Shown: positions 1-6,802 of the stretch, piece after piece
Layout: each line of letters opens with the position of its first letter
Numbering within the stretch: position 1 is the stretch's first letter
Assembly (NCBI GenBank): GCA_017540285.1
Contig: JAFYBI010000101.1
Span: 1 to 8,482, forward strand
DNA length: 8,482 nucleotides
Source of the DNA: Clostridia bacterium
GTDB taxonomy: Bacteria > Bacillota > Clostridia > Oscillospirales > CAG-272
Direction: 5' to 3'
Notes under the pieces: generated by a model
Told to the model about the DNA's origin: nothing
Databases searched by the model: none
Seen by the model: the letters and a program-made list of their open reading frames with translations, nothing else
Program-made: the position numbers and the translations under genes

Positions 1-976
1 GCTTGTCCTCTACGCCCCGGACGCCGCGGCTGTCACGGACGCCTATCGGGTCTACGCCATGGACGCCGCCGACAGGGAGATCCCGGTGATCTCGCTCAAG
101 GACTACCTGATCGGCGACTTCATCGCGTTCACCTCCGGGTGGGACAGGCTCCGCGCCGCGTTCCTCTCCCTCGAGGATTTCCCGTACCGCTCCGATCATG
201 AATTCTACGACCTCTTCAAGCGTTCCGCGGGGACGGGCGGCTCCGTGTGGGACAGCAAGGCCGAACGCCGGGATCCCCCCGCTGGCGCGGCGCATGTGCT
301 CTGGGACTTCTCTTCCAGCCACTACGCTCTCGACTGGCTGCCGGGCGGCGGATCGCTCTCGTGCGTGACCGCTTACAGCGCGCTCTTCTCCGAGGCGGGG
401 GGGCGCTATTCCCGCGCGCTCTCGGCGACCCTCGAAGGGTCCGAATCGGGAGACGCGGGCATCGCGCTCTGCAATCTCGAGGTCCCCGTCGACTTCTCCC
501 AGGTCGACGCGCTCTGCTTCGAATACGCCGTGACCAGCCCGACCGGCACGTCCCCTGACGTCTCCCTCGTCTTCATCGCGGGCACGGATGAACGCCGCGC
601 GGAGTTTTACGAGGACCGCGTCGCCTGCGGAGAGATCCGGCAGATCGTCTGCGACCTCGCCGGCTGGGAGGACCGCGAACGCGCGGATTTCATCGGCGTC
701 GCGATCTACGCGGACAGCCCGGTCACGCTGGAGCTCGAACGGGTCACCGCCGTGAGCGCGTCCCTCACCGACGAAGCGCTCGCCGGCCTGTTCACGCCTT
801 CCGACGACGCCGGCAAGCCGTCCCTCTCGCCCGAAGACGCCCTCACCGTCCTGCTCACGGCACTCTTCCTCACCGCCGCGTCGGTGGTGGTCTTCATTCT
901 GCTCTCCCGCCATGACCGGGAACACGAAAGCGAGCCGGATCCCGTCCGCACCTCCGCGGGGAAAGGAAACCGATGA
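1..976 (+). CDS. Membrane-anchored, probably exported protein of unknown function (5' end outside window)
   Basis: The reading frame is open from base 2 to the TGA at 974-976, so the true start lies left of the window. The first ATG in view, at 59, is internal: the codons before it read as ordinary protein (LVLYAPDAAAVTDAYRVYA) and no ribosome binding site precedes it. About 324 residues are visible. The middle is rich in alternating hydrophobic/polar stretches (for example LEVPVDFSQVDALCFEYAV and VTLELERVTAVSAS) that suggest a beta-sandwich, perhaps carbohydrate-binding-like. Near the C terminus one hydrophobic helix (visible residues about 280-301, ALTVLLTALFLTAASVVVFILL is its core region) is followed by a charged tail, the pattern of a protein held outside the cell by a C-terminal anchor. 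I do not recognise the family. Its stop overlaps the start of the next gene (ATGA), so the two are probably translationally coupled. The coding call is firm; location is inferred from the anchor; function is unknown. Confidence 0.8.
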   Translation, partial: LVLYAPDAAAVTDAYRVYAMDAADREIPVISLKDYLIGDFIAFTSGWDRLRAAFLSLEDFPYRSDHEFYDLFKRSAGTGGSVWDSKAERRDPPAGAAHVLWDFSSSHYALDWLPGGGSLSCVTAYSALFSEAGGRYSRALSATLEGSESGDAGIALCNLEVPVDFSQVDALCFEYAVTSPTGTSPDVSLVFIAGTDERRAEFYEDRVACGEIRQIVCDLAGWEDRERADFIGVAIYADSPVTLELERVTAVSASLTDEALAGLFTPSDDAGKPSLSPEDALTVLLTALFLTAASVVVFILLSRHDREHESEPDPVRTSAGKGNR

Positions 977-1299
977 AACCGAACCATGAAAAAAACGGGG
1001 ACGGGATCCCGAACGTCGTCCCCGGCGCAAAACCCTTCACGAAATACAAGATCGCCGAGCTCTCCCTCTGCGCCGCGGCGGTGATCCTCGGGCTGATCTA
1101 TCTGTATCTGAAATGGATCCCGCTCGGCGTGCTTCTCCCGATCTACGCCGTCCTGTTCTGCGCGATCGTCCCGCTCCGCTGGAAGGACGCGAAGGCAACG
1201 GGCGCGGCGGGCGGCTTCGCGCTGCTCTCGACGGTCCTCTGGGGCGTGATGGCCCTGCTGGTCGTCGCCGCGACGGCGGTGTACTTTATCTGGTATTGA
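973..1299 (+). CDS. Small integral membrane protein, unknown function
   Basis: This is a 108-residue protein. Residues 1-25 are polar and probably cytoplasmic. Three hydrophobic segments follow at roughly residues 27-46, 48-67 and 79-107, the last ending only a residue or so before the C terminus (AVYFIWY). The ATG at 973 overlaps the stop of the preceding gene by 4 nt, and GGGAAAGG lies about 5 nt upstream as a ribosome binding site, which supports this start. No catalytic motif is visible and I do not recognise the family. Tight coupling to the membrane-anchored protein upstream suggests that the two work together at the envelope, but that is inference from position only. A bidirectional terminator follows about 30 nt after the stop, so this is the last gene of its operon. 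Confidence 0.8.
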   Translation: MKPNHEKNGDGIPNVVPGAKPFTKYKIAELSLCAAAVILGLIYLYLKWIPLGVLLPIYAVLFCAIVPLRWKDAKATGAAGGFALLSTVLWGVMALLVVAATAVYFIWY

Positions 1300-1325
1300 G
1301 GGGATCCGAAGCAAAAAGGGATAAC

Positions 1326-1370
1326 AAAAAGACCGTGCGGCTGCATGCGAAACGCAGCTGCACGGTTTTT
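1326..1370. terminator. Bidirectional intrinsic terminator between convergent operons
   Basis: A 13-bp stem (1332-1344 paired with 1354-1366, one G-U wobble) encloses a 9-nt loop. It is followed by a T run (1366-1370) on the plus strand and preceded by an A run (1326-1330), which is a T run on the minus strand. It therefore can stop the plus-strand operon ending at 1299 and the minus-strand operon ending at 1396. Confidence 0.9.
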
Positions 1371-1395
1371 CAGCGGATCCCCGCTTTCTTTTTTC

Positions 1396-2424
1396 TCACC
1401 TCATACCGCTCTCCGCCAGGCATTCCTCTCCGAACACGCTCTCGACGACCTTGCGGCAGCCGTCGGGGGAGTATCGCCAGCGGGTGAGGCGCGTGACCTC
1501 GTCGGGGTCGATGAAATAGCGGAACGGTGCGGCGCCGGCTTCCTCCCCGACGTCGATGAGCACGAGCTTCACCTTCATCCGCTCGGGCAGGATGCTTTTG
1601 ATGTACACCGAGCAGGCATGCCCCGGGATCGCGCCGTCCGTGGATTCCGCCAGTCCCGCGAGGTTCGGCGCGAGCTCCACGAACACGCCGTAGGTCTCGA
1701 CCGACCGGATGATCCCCGAGACCGTCTGCCCCGCCGAAAACATGGCGGCGTTCTCCTCCCACGTGCCGAGCAGTTCCCGGTGGGAGAGATAGATCCGCCC
1801 GTTTTCGAGGACCGACGAGACCACCGCCCAGATGCGCTCTCCCTGCCGGAGGCGGTCCGCGGGATGCGAAATGCGCGAGACGGAGATGCGGTCCACCGTG
1901 AGCAGCGACACGAGCCCGCATCCGATGTCGCAGAACGCCCCGAACGGTTCGAGGTGCGTGATCCGCGCGGGGATGATGTCCCCCGGCACGAGGCGGGACA
2001 CGGCGTTCTGCCAGCACTCCTCCTGCGCGGCTCTGCGGGAACAGACGGCGATCCGCTCCCCGCGTCCGTCCTCCCGGATCGAGAGGATCTTATACTGAAC
2101 GGGCTTGCCGACGCGGGTGATGACGGCGATATCCTTCACCTCCCCGCCCGCTCCGAGCCCCGGCGGAACAAATCCGGCCTCCGCGCGGGGAATGATCCCC
2201 CGCATCCCGTCCGGCATCTCGACGGTGAGCTGCATCGTCGCGCAGTCGCAGAGGAGACAAGTCGATTCGAGGATGTTCCCGCGGCGCGCCGCCTCCTCGA
2301 TGCTCTCCGGCGAGCGAAAGGCGGCGCGGTTTTCTGCGCTCAGGCGGATTTCCCCCTCGGGGAGATAGCGAATTCTTCGGATTCCCTGCATTTTCACGGC
2401 GCTCTTTCGTTGTTCTGGCTTCAT
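1396..2424 (-). CDS. S1-domain RNA-binding protein (ribosomal protein S1-like)
   Basis: This 342-residue protein carries S1-type OB-fold repeats. The first, at about residues 50-130, is divergent (MRGIIPRAEAG). The second, at about 148-217, is typical (VPGDIIPARITHLEPFGAFC then ISVSRISHP and IYLSHRELLGTWEE). The third is at about 232-290 (GQTVSGIIRSVETYGVFVEL). A tail with WRYSPDGCRKVVESVF follows at 316-331. S1 domains bind single-stranded RNA. It resembles proteins annotated as ribosomal protein S1 in Clostridia, but is shorter than the 4- to 6-domain S1 forms, and ribosome binding cannot be shown from sequence. Start: ATG 2424 gives the longest form; Met12 (2391) is an alternative, and neither has a strong ribosome binding site. 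It lies 45 nt after the response regulator gene with no convincing promoter between, so it is probably the last gene of the sensor operon. It ends at the bidirectional terminator. Confidence 0.9.
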   Translation of the reverse strand: MKPEQRKSAVKMQGIRRIRYLPEGEIRLSAENRAAFRSPESIEEAARRGNILESTCLLCDCATMQLTVEMPDGMRGIIPRAEAGFVPPGLGAGGEVKDIAVITRVGKPVQYKILSIREDGRGERIAVCSRRAAQEECWQNAVSRLVPGDIIPARITHLEPFGAFCDIGCGLVSLLTVDRISVSRISHPADRLRQGERIWAVVSSVLENGRIYLSHRELLGTWEENAAMFSAGQTVSGIIRSVETYGVFVELAPNLAGLAESTDGAIPGHACSVYIKSILPERMKVKLVLIDVGEEAGAAPFRYFIDPDEVTRLTRWRYSPDGCRKVVESVFGEECLAESGMR

Positions 2425-2469
2425 TCCGAGGTCAGTGTATGTAGGATGCGCCGCCGGTATGCGGGAAAA

Positions 2470-3093
2470 TCAGTACCCCCGGATGACGAGGCCGCTCTCC
2501 CGGGCTTCCACGGCGAGGCGGGTGCGGGAATCGAAGCCCGTCTTCTCGAGCAGATGGCGGATGTGCGTGCGGACCGTCCAGACGGACATGTTCAGGCGCG
2601 CCGCGATCTCCGTGTCGGGATCCCCGCTCGTCAGCTCCCGGAGGACCTCGAGCTCGCGGTCCGTGAATTCGCGCGAGGAGGCCGCCCCGATCTTCACCTC
2701 GGGCAGGGCGTCCGGGTAGACCGATTCCCCGGCCATCGTGCGGTCCATGAGCTCCAGAATCGGCTCACGGCTGATTTCCTTGTACCAGAAGCTCTCGACG
2801 CCCGCCGCGCGCGCCCGGTCCATGTACGAGCACTCCGGCATGGAGGTGACGACGATGATCTTGATCTGAGGGTATTTCTTCTTGATCCGCTCCGCCGCCT
2901 CGAGACCGCTCTCTCCCATCGCCGTGCAGACGTCCATCAGGATGAGATCCGGCGGGCGGCGCATGCAGTACACCTCCGCGAGCCCCGCGGATTCGATGGA
3001 ATAGAGCAGTTCGTAGTTCTCGCTCTGCCGGATGAACAGCTCGAAAAGCTGCCGGGGCATCGCCTGATCCTCGACGATCATCACGTTCGTCAT
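2470..3093 (-). CDS. NarL/LuxR-family response regulator
   Basis: This 207-residue protein has two domains. The N-terminal receiver (about 1-120) holds the acidic pair E8/D9, the phospho-acceptor D54 in LILMDV, T83/S84 in VVTSMPE, and K105 in WYKEIS, so all residues needed for phosphorylation are present. The C-terminal DNA-binding domain (about 143-202) is of the LuxR/GerE type, with FTDRELEVLRELTSG and the helix-turn-helix SVWTVRTHIRHLLEKTG. It should act as a phosphorylation-dependent transcription factor; its targets are not visible here. AAGGAAG lies about 6-8 nt before the ATG, inside the end of the kinase gene. Only 4 nt separate the kinase stop from this start, which marks the pair as one two-component system. 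In the receiver, loop residues after D54 (CTAMGES) are a little unusual compared with the common DxxMPxM pattern. Confidence 0.95.
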   Translation of the reverse strand: MTNVMIVEDQAMPRQLFELFIRQSENYELLYSIESAGLAEVYCMRRPPDLILMDVCTAMGESGLEAAERIKKKYPQIKIIVVTSMPECSYMDRARAAGVESFWYKEISREPILELMDRTMAGESVYPDALPEVKIGAASSREFTDRELEVLRELTSGDPDTEIAARLNMSVWTVRTHIRHLLEKTGFDSRTRLAVEARESGLVIRGY

Positions 3094-3097
3094 CGTG

Positions 3098-4450
3098 TCA
3101 CTTCCTTTCGTCGCTGCCTGTGTTTTCTTCGGTTTTGCCGGTCCGCTTCGGGGCGGTGACGGTCAGGGCGAACGCCGGATCGGCACGGGTCGTCATGGTC
3201 CCGCCCGCGTCCTCGACCCGCTTTCTCAGGCCCGAGAGACCGCCGCCCTCGACGATCGCGCCCCGGGGCACCTCGCCGTCGTTCGTGAAGACCGCCCGCC
3301 AGAAGCCCGGCGTCTCCGTGATCTCGACGTCCAATTCCCCCGCTCCCGCATGACGCACCGCGTTGGTCAGGGCCTCCCGCGTCGCCGTGAAGAGCAGCCG
3401 CGTCGCCGCCCGGTCCTCGCGGGGGAAGCGTCCGCGGAACACGACCTTCATGCCCGCCGCCTCCGCCGCCTCTTCGATCTGCCGCACGGGATCCGCGCTG
3501 TCCGCCGCCTCCGGGACCGCTTCGTGCCGGAGAAGGGCGACGCTCTGCTTCCATTTGCCGAAGAGCTCGCGGATCACGGCGGGATCCCGTTCCTCCGACG
3601 CCAGCGCGACCCGCGACGCCATGAGGATCTGGCCGAGGTTGTCGTGGATCTGCATCTTCGTGTCGAGGATCTCCTCGTCCCGCGTCAGCTCCGTGACGTT
3701 TTCGCCGTACTGCGACAGGCGGCGGTTCATGTCGGCGAGCGCGCGGTTGTCCTCCTCGAGGCGCTTGCCGAGGGCGTAGAGGTCCGTGGCGTCGGTCGCC
3801 ATGAACTGCACGACCGGCTCGCCGTCTACCGCGATGTTCCTGCGCGAGAAGACCCATGTCCGCCCGTCGTTCATCCGCAGGGCGACGGCGTCGCTTCCCG
3901 CGATCTCCGGCACGTCCGACGAGGCCTTCCGGCTGCCCCGCAGGGTCTCCCAGAAGCGGTTGGCGTTGAGCAGACCGTCGCCCGTGATGCTCCGGCAGAG
4001 GTTCTCCATCGTGCGGTTGACCATCAGGGGCAGCCCCCCTTCGAGCGCGAAGCAGAGCCCCGCCGGGAGGTTGTCGACGCTCTCCCGCACGGATGCCCGG
4101 GTGATCGATTCCCGCCGGTGACGCCGCAGCAGCGCCTCGGACAGACACGCCCCGGCCGCGGCAAGCAGATCGATCAGTACGCCGACCCACACGGGCAGGG
4201 AGAGGATCCGGGAAAAGGCCTCGGGCACCTGATCCCAGGAAACGAACTGCGGGGAAAACGGGAGGTCCCACGCGATCATGAGGACCGCCGAGACGATCGA
4301 CGCCGCGAACGGCCCCGCGATGTACCGGATCCGGCGCGTCCTCTGCGGGGCGGCGAGGAACAGCGCGAAAACGAGGAAAAAGACCGCGACGCCCCAGGCC
4401 GCGAGCATGCGCTGCGCATCCGCCGGGAGCCATTCCGCCGATTGATTCAT
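3098..4450 (-). CDS. Membrane sensor histidine kinase (HisKA_3-like), partner of the downstream response regulator
   Basis: This 450-residue protein has three predicted membrane helices (about 15-34, 43-61 and 86-108) with little outside the membrane. A PAS-like region follows at about 122-222, then a charged, probably coiled-coil linker (224-262). The dimerisation/phospho-acceptor motif is KMQIHDNLGQ, with H269 as the likely phosphorylated residue and the HDxxxQ pattern of kinases that pair with NarL-type regulators. The ATP-binding domain covers about 325-435, with the N box REALTNAVRHAG (N363), a reduced D box TNDGEVP, and the glycine-rich EGGGLSGLRKRV. The ATG at 4450 overlaps the upstream stop (ATGA) and is preceded by GGGAGGAGG. 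The signal sensed is unknown; the short loops suggest a membrane-embedded or cytoplasmic signal. The D box lacks the usual second DxGxG glycine, as in several GHKL-type kinases, so activity is likely but not certain. Confidence 0.93.
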   Translation of the reverse strand: MNQSAEWLPADAQRMLAAWGVAVFFLVFALFLAAPQRTRRIRYIAGPFAASIVSAVLMIAWDLPFSPQFVSWDQVPEAFSRILSLPVWVGVLIDLLAAAGACLSEALLRRHRRESITRASVRESVDNLPAGLCFALEGGLPLMVNRTMENLCRSITGDGLLNANRFWETLRGSRKASSDVPEIAGSDAVALRMNDGRTWVFSRRNIAVDGEPVVQFMATDATDLYALGKRLEEDNRALADMNRRLSQYGENVTELTRDEEILDTKMQIHDNLGQILMASRVALASEERDPAVIRELFGKWKQSVALLRHEAVPEAADSADPVRQIEEAAEAAGMKVVFRGRFPREDRAATRLLFTATREALTNAVRHAGAGELDVEITETPGFWRAVFTNDGEVPRGAIVEGGGLSGLRKRVEDAGGTMTTRADPAFALTVTAPKRTGKTEENTGSDERK

Positions 4451-6171
4451 CCTGCCGCCTCCTCCCGTCCGCCGGTCCTGTCCCGCTCATCCAGCCTGCC
4501 GTACCGGTCAAAGCGGAAGGTCACAAGCGTGCCGTCCTCCTGCGGGGATACCGCAAGCGCGCCGTCCAGCCGTCCGATCTCCTCCGCGCGCCATTCGTCC
4601 GGGAACAGGAACCGCGCGCCGGTGCAGCGGACCCGCAGCGTGACGGATCCCTCGGACGCGCGGCAGAAGACCCGGATCGCGCGGAGCGCTCCGACGGCGA
4701 GCTCCACCGCCTCCTCGAAGACGTCGTAAGCGAGCCAGGCCGTCTCCTTCGTCAGATTCCCCGCCGTGTCGAGGTCGAGGGCGGTCCCGATCCCGCAGGC
4801 CGAGAGCGATTCGAGGGATTCGCGCAGACAGAGGCCGAGCTCCGCCGCCGCGACCGTGTTCTCGCGCTCGCCGATCAGGATGAGGTTTGAGCGCCGCTTC
4901 ACATACGCGCCGATCACGCAGACCGCCGCGAGCCGCCGCGCTTCTTCCTCCGCGCCGCCCGGTTCGGCGGACAGCAGCTCGTCGAGCGATGCGATCGCGC
5001 CGCTCACCTCGGAGGCGATCCGGTCGTAAAGGCGGTTTTCCTCGTCGACGGACGCCCGCCTTCTCCGCAGCTCCACCTCCGCCGAAAGAAGCTCGTTGTT
5101 CTCCGCGAGCCGCTCGCCCGTCTCCCGCAGAGCCGCGAGCATGCGCTCCACCTCGGAGACGTCCTCGAGCCACAGGACCCGGCCCCCCGCGATGGGCGCG
5201 CTCCGAAGACGGGTGCCGTTTCCGAGCGGGACCGCGGCGTCCTCCGCCTGCATCAAAACCGACGCGGGCAGCCTCATCGGCGTGTCGGATGTGTAGCGCA
5301 CATGATAGTTTTCGTCGACGATCTCCGCCGAGAGCGGGGACGCGGCGAACATCTCGCGGTACTGCTCGTTCATCGGGAAAAGATCCGTCTGGAAGCACGC
5401 CTCCCACACCGCGATCGTCCCCATGTTCACGAGCACGGCGACTTCGAGATAACGGGTGTACGGCGGCCGCGGATTGACGGCATAGACGATGCCCGCGAGC
5501 ACGAAGAGCGCAAGCACCCCGAGCGGCACCGCGATCCGGCGTCCCCGGTGTTCGAGCTGGCACCGCCGCCAGAGATGCGCGAGCATCACGGCGATCAGGC
5601 CGAAGATCGCGAGAAGGACGGCGAAATACAGCGGTCCGTAGGCATAGTCGTCCGTCCATTCCCCCGTCGCGGGATCGCGCACGAGGCAAAAGGCCAGCCC
5701 GTGGAGATCGTTCGTCAGGACCCCGGCCGCCAGAAGGATCCCCCCGATCATGACGGCGATCCCCTTCTTCGGGACGGGCTCATGTTCCGAGCGCCCGATG
5801 CAGAGGATGGCGAGATAGGAGAAGAGCGGGATGGCGAGGATCGGGATATAGTACGCGAACCACAAAAGGCGGGAAGCCGGCTCGACGCCGCTGAACGCGC
5901 GATAGCGGAGACAGCGCAGAACGACGAGGAGCGCCATGGCGCCAGCCACGCCGTAGAGTGTCCGGCGGACCCGCTCGTGCAGGACGCGGCGGCGCACGGA
6001 CACGCCCCAGAACACGGGGATCGCAAAATAGACCATCGACACGGCCCAGAAGATCAGGGAGGAGCCGAGCGCCGTCTTCGGGCGGAGCGCATGGGTCGCG
6101 AAAATGCTGCCGACGATCAGGGCGGCGGTGAGCAGGGCGGCCAGCGTCACCCGGAACCGTTCTCTGCGCAT
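4447..6171 (-). CDS. 7TM-type sensor protein with degenerate kinase region (probable pseudokinase)
   Basis: This 574-residue protein has an N-terminal membrane half of seven or eight helices (about 9-26, 36-57, 72-89, 102-124, 136-152, 179-199, 212-231, 241-259) with LTNDLHGLAF at 152-161, a motif I associate with the histidine-kinase 7TM N-terminal family. A PAS-like segment (about 262-345) and a coiled coil (about 340-378) follow. Where a kinase would have its HD box, this protein has ENRLYDRIASEV (378-389), with no histidine. The C-terminal part keeps only a faint GHKL-like pattern (ETAWLAYDVFEEAVELAVGA) and no glycine-rich ATP lid. It is therefore probably a sensor that does not phosphorylate itself, though an unusual acceptor cannot be excluded. 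AGGAGG at 6179-6184, 7 nt before the ATG, fixes the start. It is the first gene of the operon, overlaps the next gene by 4 nt, and has a clear promoter upstream. Confidence 0.88.
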   Translation of the reverse strand: MRRERFRVTLAALLTAALIVGSIFATHALRPKTALGSSLIFWAVSMVYFAIPVFWGVSVRRRVLHERVRRTLYGVAGAMALLVVLRCLRYRAFSGVEPASRLLWFAYYIPILAIPLFSYLAILCIGRSEHEPVPKKGIAVMIGGILLAAGVLTNDLHGLAFCLVRDPATGEWTDDYAYGPLYFAVLLAIFGLIAVMLAHLWRRCQLEHRGRRIAVPLGVLALFVLAGIVYAVNPRPPYTRYLEVAVLVNMGTIAVWEACFQTDLFPMNEQYREMFAASPLSAEIVDENYHVRYTSDTPMRLPASVLMQAEDAAVPLGNGTRLRSAPIAGGRVLWLEDVSEVERMLAALRETGERLAENNELLSAEVELRRRRASVDEENRLYDRIASEVSGAIASLDELLSAEPGGAEEEARRLAAVCVIGAYVKRRSNLILIGERENTVAAAELGLCLRESLESLSACGIGTALDLDTAGNLTKETAWLAYDVFEEAVELAVGALRAIRVFCRASEGSVTLRVRCTGARFLFPDEWRAEEIGRLDGALAVSPQEDGTLVTFRFDRYGRLDERDRTGGREEAAG

Positions 6172-6211
6172 ATCCTCTCCTCCTCTCCGGTTTTCGGTCG
6201 TCTCTGAGGGT

Positions 6212-6240
6212 ATTATAGCAGATTTTGCCGCCTCTGTCTA
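6212..6240 (-). promoter_or_regulatory. Sigma-A-type promoter for the two-sensor/response regulator/S1 operon
   Basis: On the minus strand TAGACA (6235-6240, one mismatch to TTGACA) is separated by 17 nt from a perfect TATAAT (6212-6217), itself preceded by TG at the extended -10 position. Transcription should begin near 6205, giving a leader of about 35 nt that contains the AGGAGG site of the 7TM sensor gene. Confidence 0.88.
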
Positions 6241-6262
6241 CGCCCGGGAGCCAAATGCGCGC

Positions 6263-6291
6263 AAAAAACCGCCGCGTGGGCGCGCAGCGGT
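6263..6291 (-). terminator. Intrinsic terminator of the AraC/GyrI-like operon
   Basis: On the minus strand ACCGCTGCG (6283-6291) pairs with CGCGGCGGT (6268-6276), with one wobble pair, around a 6-nt loop. A run of T (A at 6263-6268 on the plus strand) follows. It starts 9 nt after the stop codon of the GyrI-like gene, and separates that operon from the sensor promoter just downstream. Confidence 0.9.
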
Positions 6292-6299
6292 CTTTTTCT

Positions 6300-6800
6300 T
6301 TACCGGATATAATAACAGTAGTCGAGGATGACGTTTCCCTTTTCATCGGGGACGGTGAAGCGCGGGCAGAGGCCGTTTTCGAACGACCAGACGCCGCCGT
6401 CCGCATCCCTGAGCGGTTCCATCCCGGCCTCGGCGAGTTTGGCGGCACAGGCGGGGATCGCACCGTGAACCTCCCCCTCGGGGCCGCAGATCCAGGCCGT
6501 TCCTAGCGTGCCCGCCGGGAAATCGACGCACGCAAAGCCTTCGGGCACGGGCGTGCCGGCCGGCGTGAACATCCCGATCCAGTATTCGAAGGGGACGTCC
6601 CCGCGGCGCTCGAGCCCGCAGTACCCGCCGCCGTTCTCCCACACGGCGAGGATCGCGTCCGGTCCGCCCATCGCCCCCTCGATCGCATCGAACCATCCGT
6701 TCACGAACCACTCGCCCCATCCGCCGTAATCGGCGTATTTCTTCCCGATGAAGCGCATCGCCGGGACCGGGTCCCGGAACACCTTGATGATTTCCGTCAT
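6300..6800 (-). CDS. GyrI-like small-molecule-binding domain protein (stand-alone)
   Basis: This 166-residue soluble protein looks like a free-standing GyrI-like/AraC effector-binding domain. The supporting pattern is FEYWIGMFTPAGTPVPEGFA (71-90) followed by CVDFPAGTLGTAWICG, which fits the strand-and-loop core of that fold, plus WSFENGLCPRF (138-148) near the end, where ligand-pocket aromatic and acidic residues are common. It is rich in W, Y and F, as ligand-binding members are. It has no DNA-binding domain. The frame stays open to 6941, but the start is ATG 6800: AGGAGG at 6808-6813 lies 7 nt upstream, and the longer form would overlap the AraC-type gene by about 140 nt. It follows that gene by 2 nt, so the two are co-translated partners. 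Known relatives bind or sometimes hydrolyse small hydrophobic compounds; the ligand here is unknown. Confidence 0.85.
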   Translation of the reverse strand: MTEIIKVFRDPVPAMRFIGKKYADYGGWGEWFVNGWFDAIEGAMGGPDAILAVWENGGGYCGLERRGDVPFEYWIGMFTPAGTPVPEGFACVDFPAGTLGTAWICGPEGEVHGAIPACAAKLAEAGMEPLRDADGGVWSFENGLCPRFTVPDEKGNVILDYCYYIR

Positions 6801-6802
6801 GT

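Noticed and set aside
59..61. ATG 59 as the true start of the left-edge gene
   Set aside because: The frame is open to the window edge, the upstream codons look coding, and there is no ribosome binding site before this ATG.
1345..3159. Plus-strand open frame of 604 codons
   Set aside because: It lies opposite the S1-like and response regulator genes, whose proteins have clear domains and key residues. Its translation is rich in R, D, H and P, with no recognisable domain, as expected for an antisense frame in G+C-rich DNA.
3095..4729. Plus-strand open frame of 544 codons
   Set aside because: It is antisense to the histidine kinase, with the same low-complexity Arg/Asp/His/Pro composition and no ribosome binding site. 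The minus strand holds the kinase motifs.
5302..6207. Plus-strand open frame of 301 codons opposite the 7TM sensor
   Set aside because: Its composition is very rich in charged residues and histidine, and it mirrors the codons of the hydrophobic membrane half of the sensor gene. It is a shadow frame.
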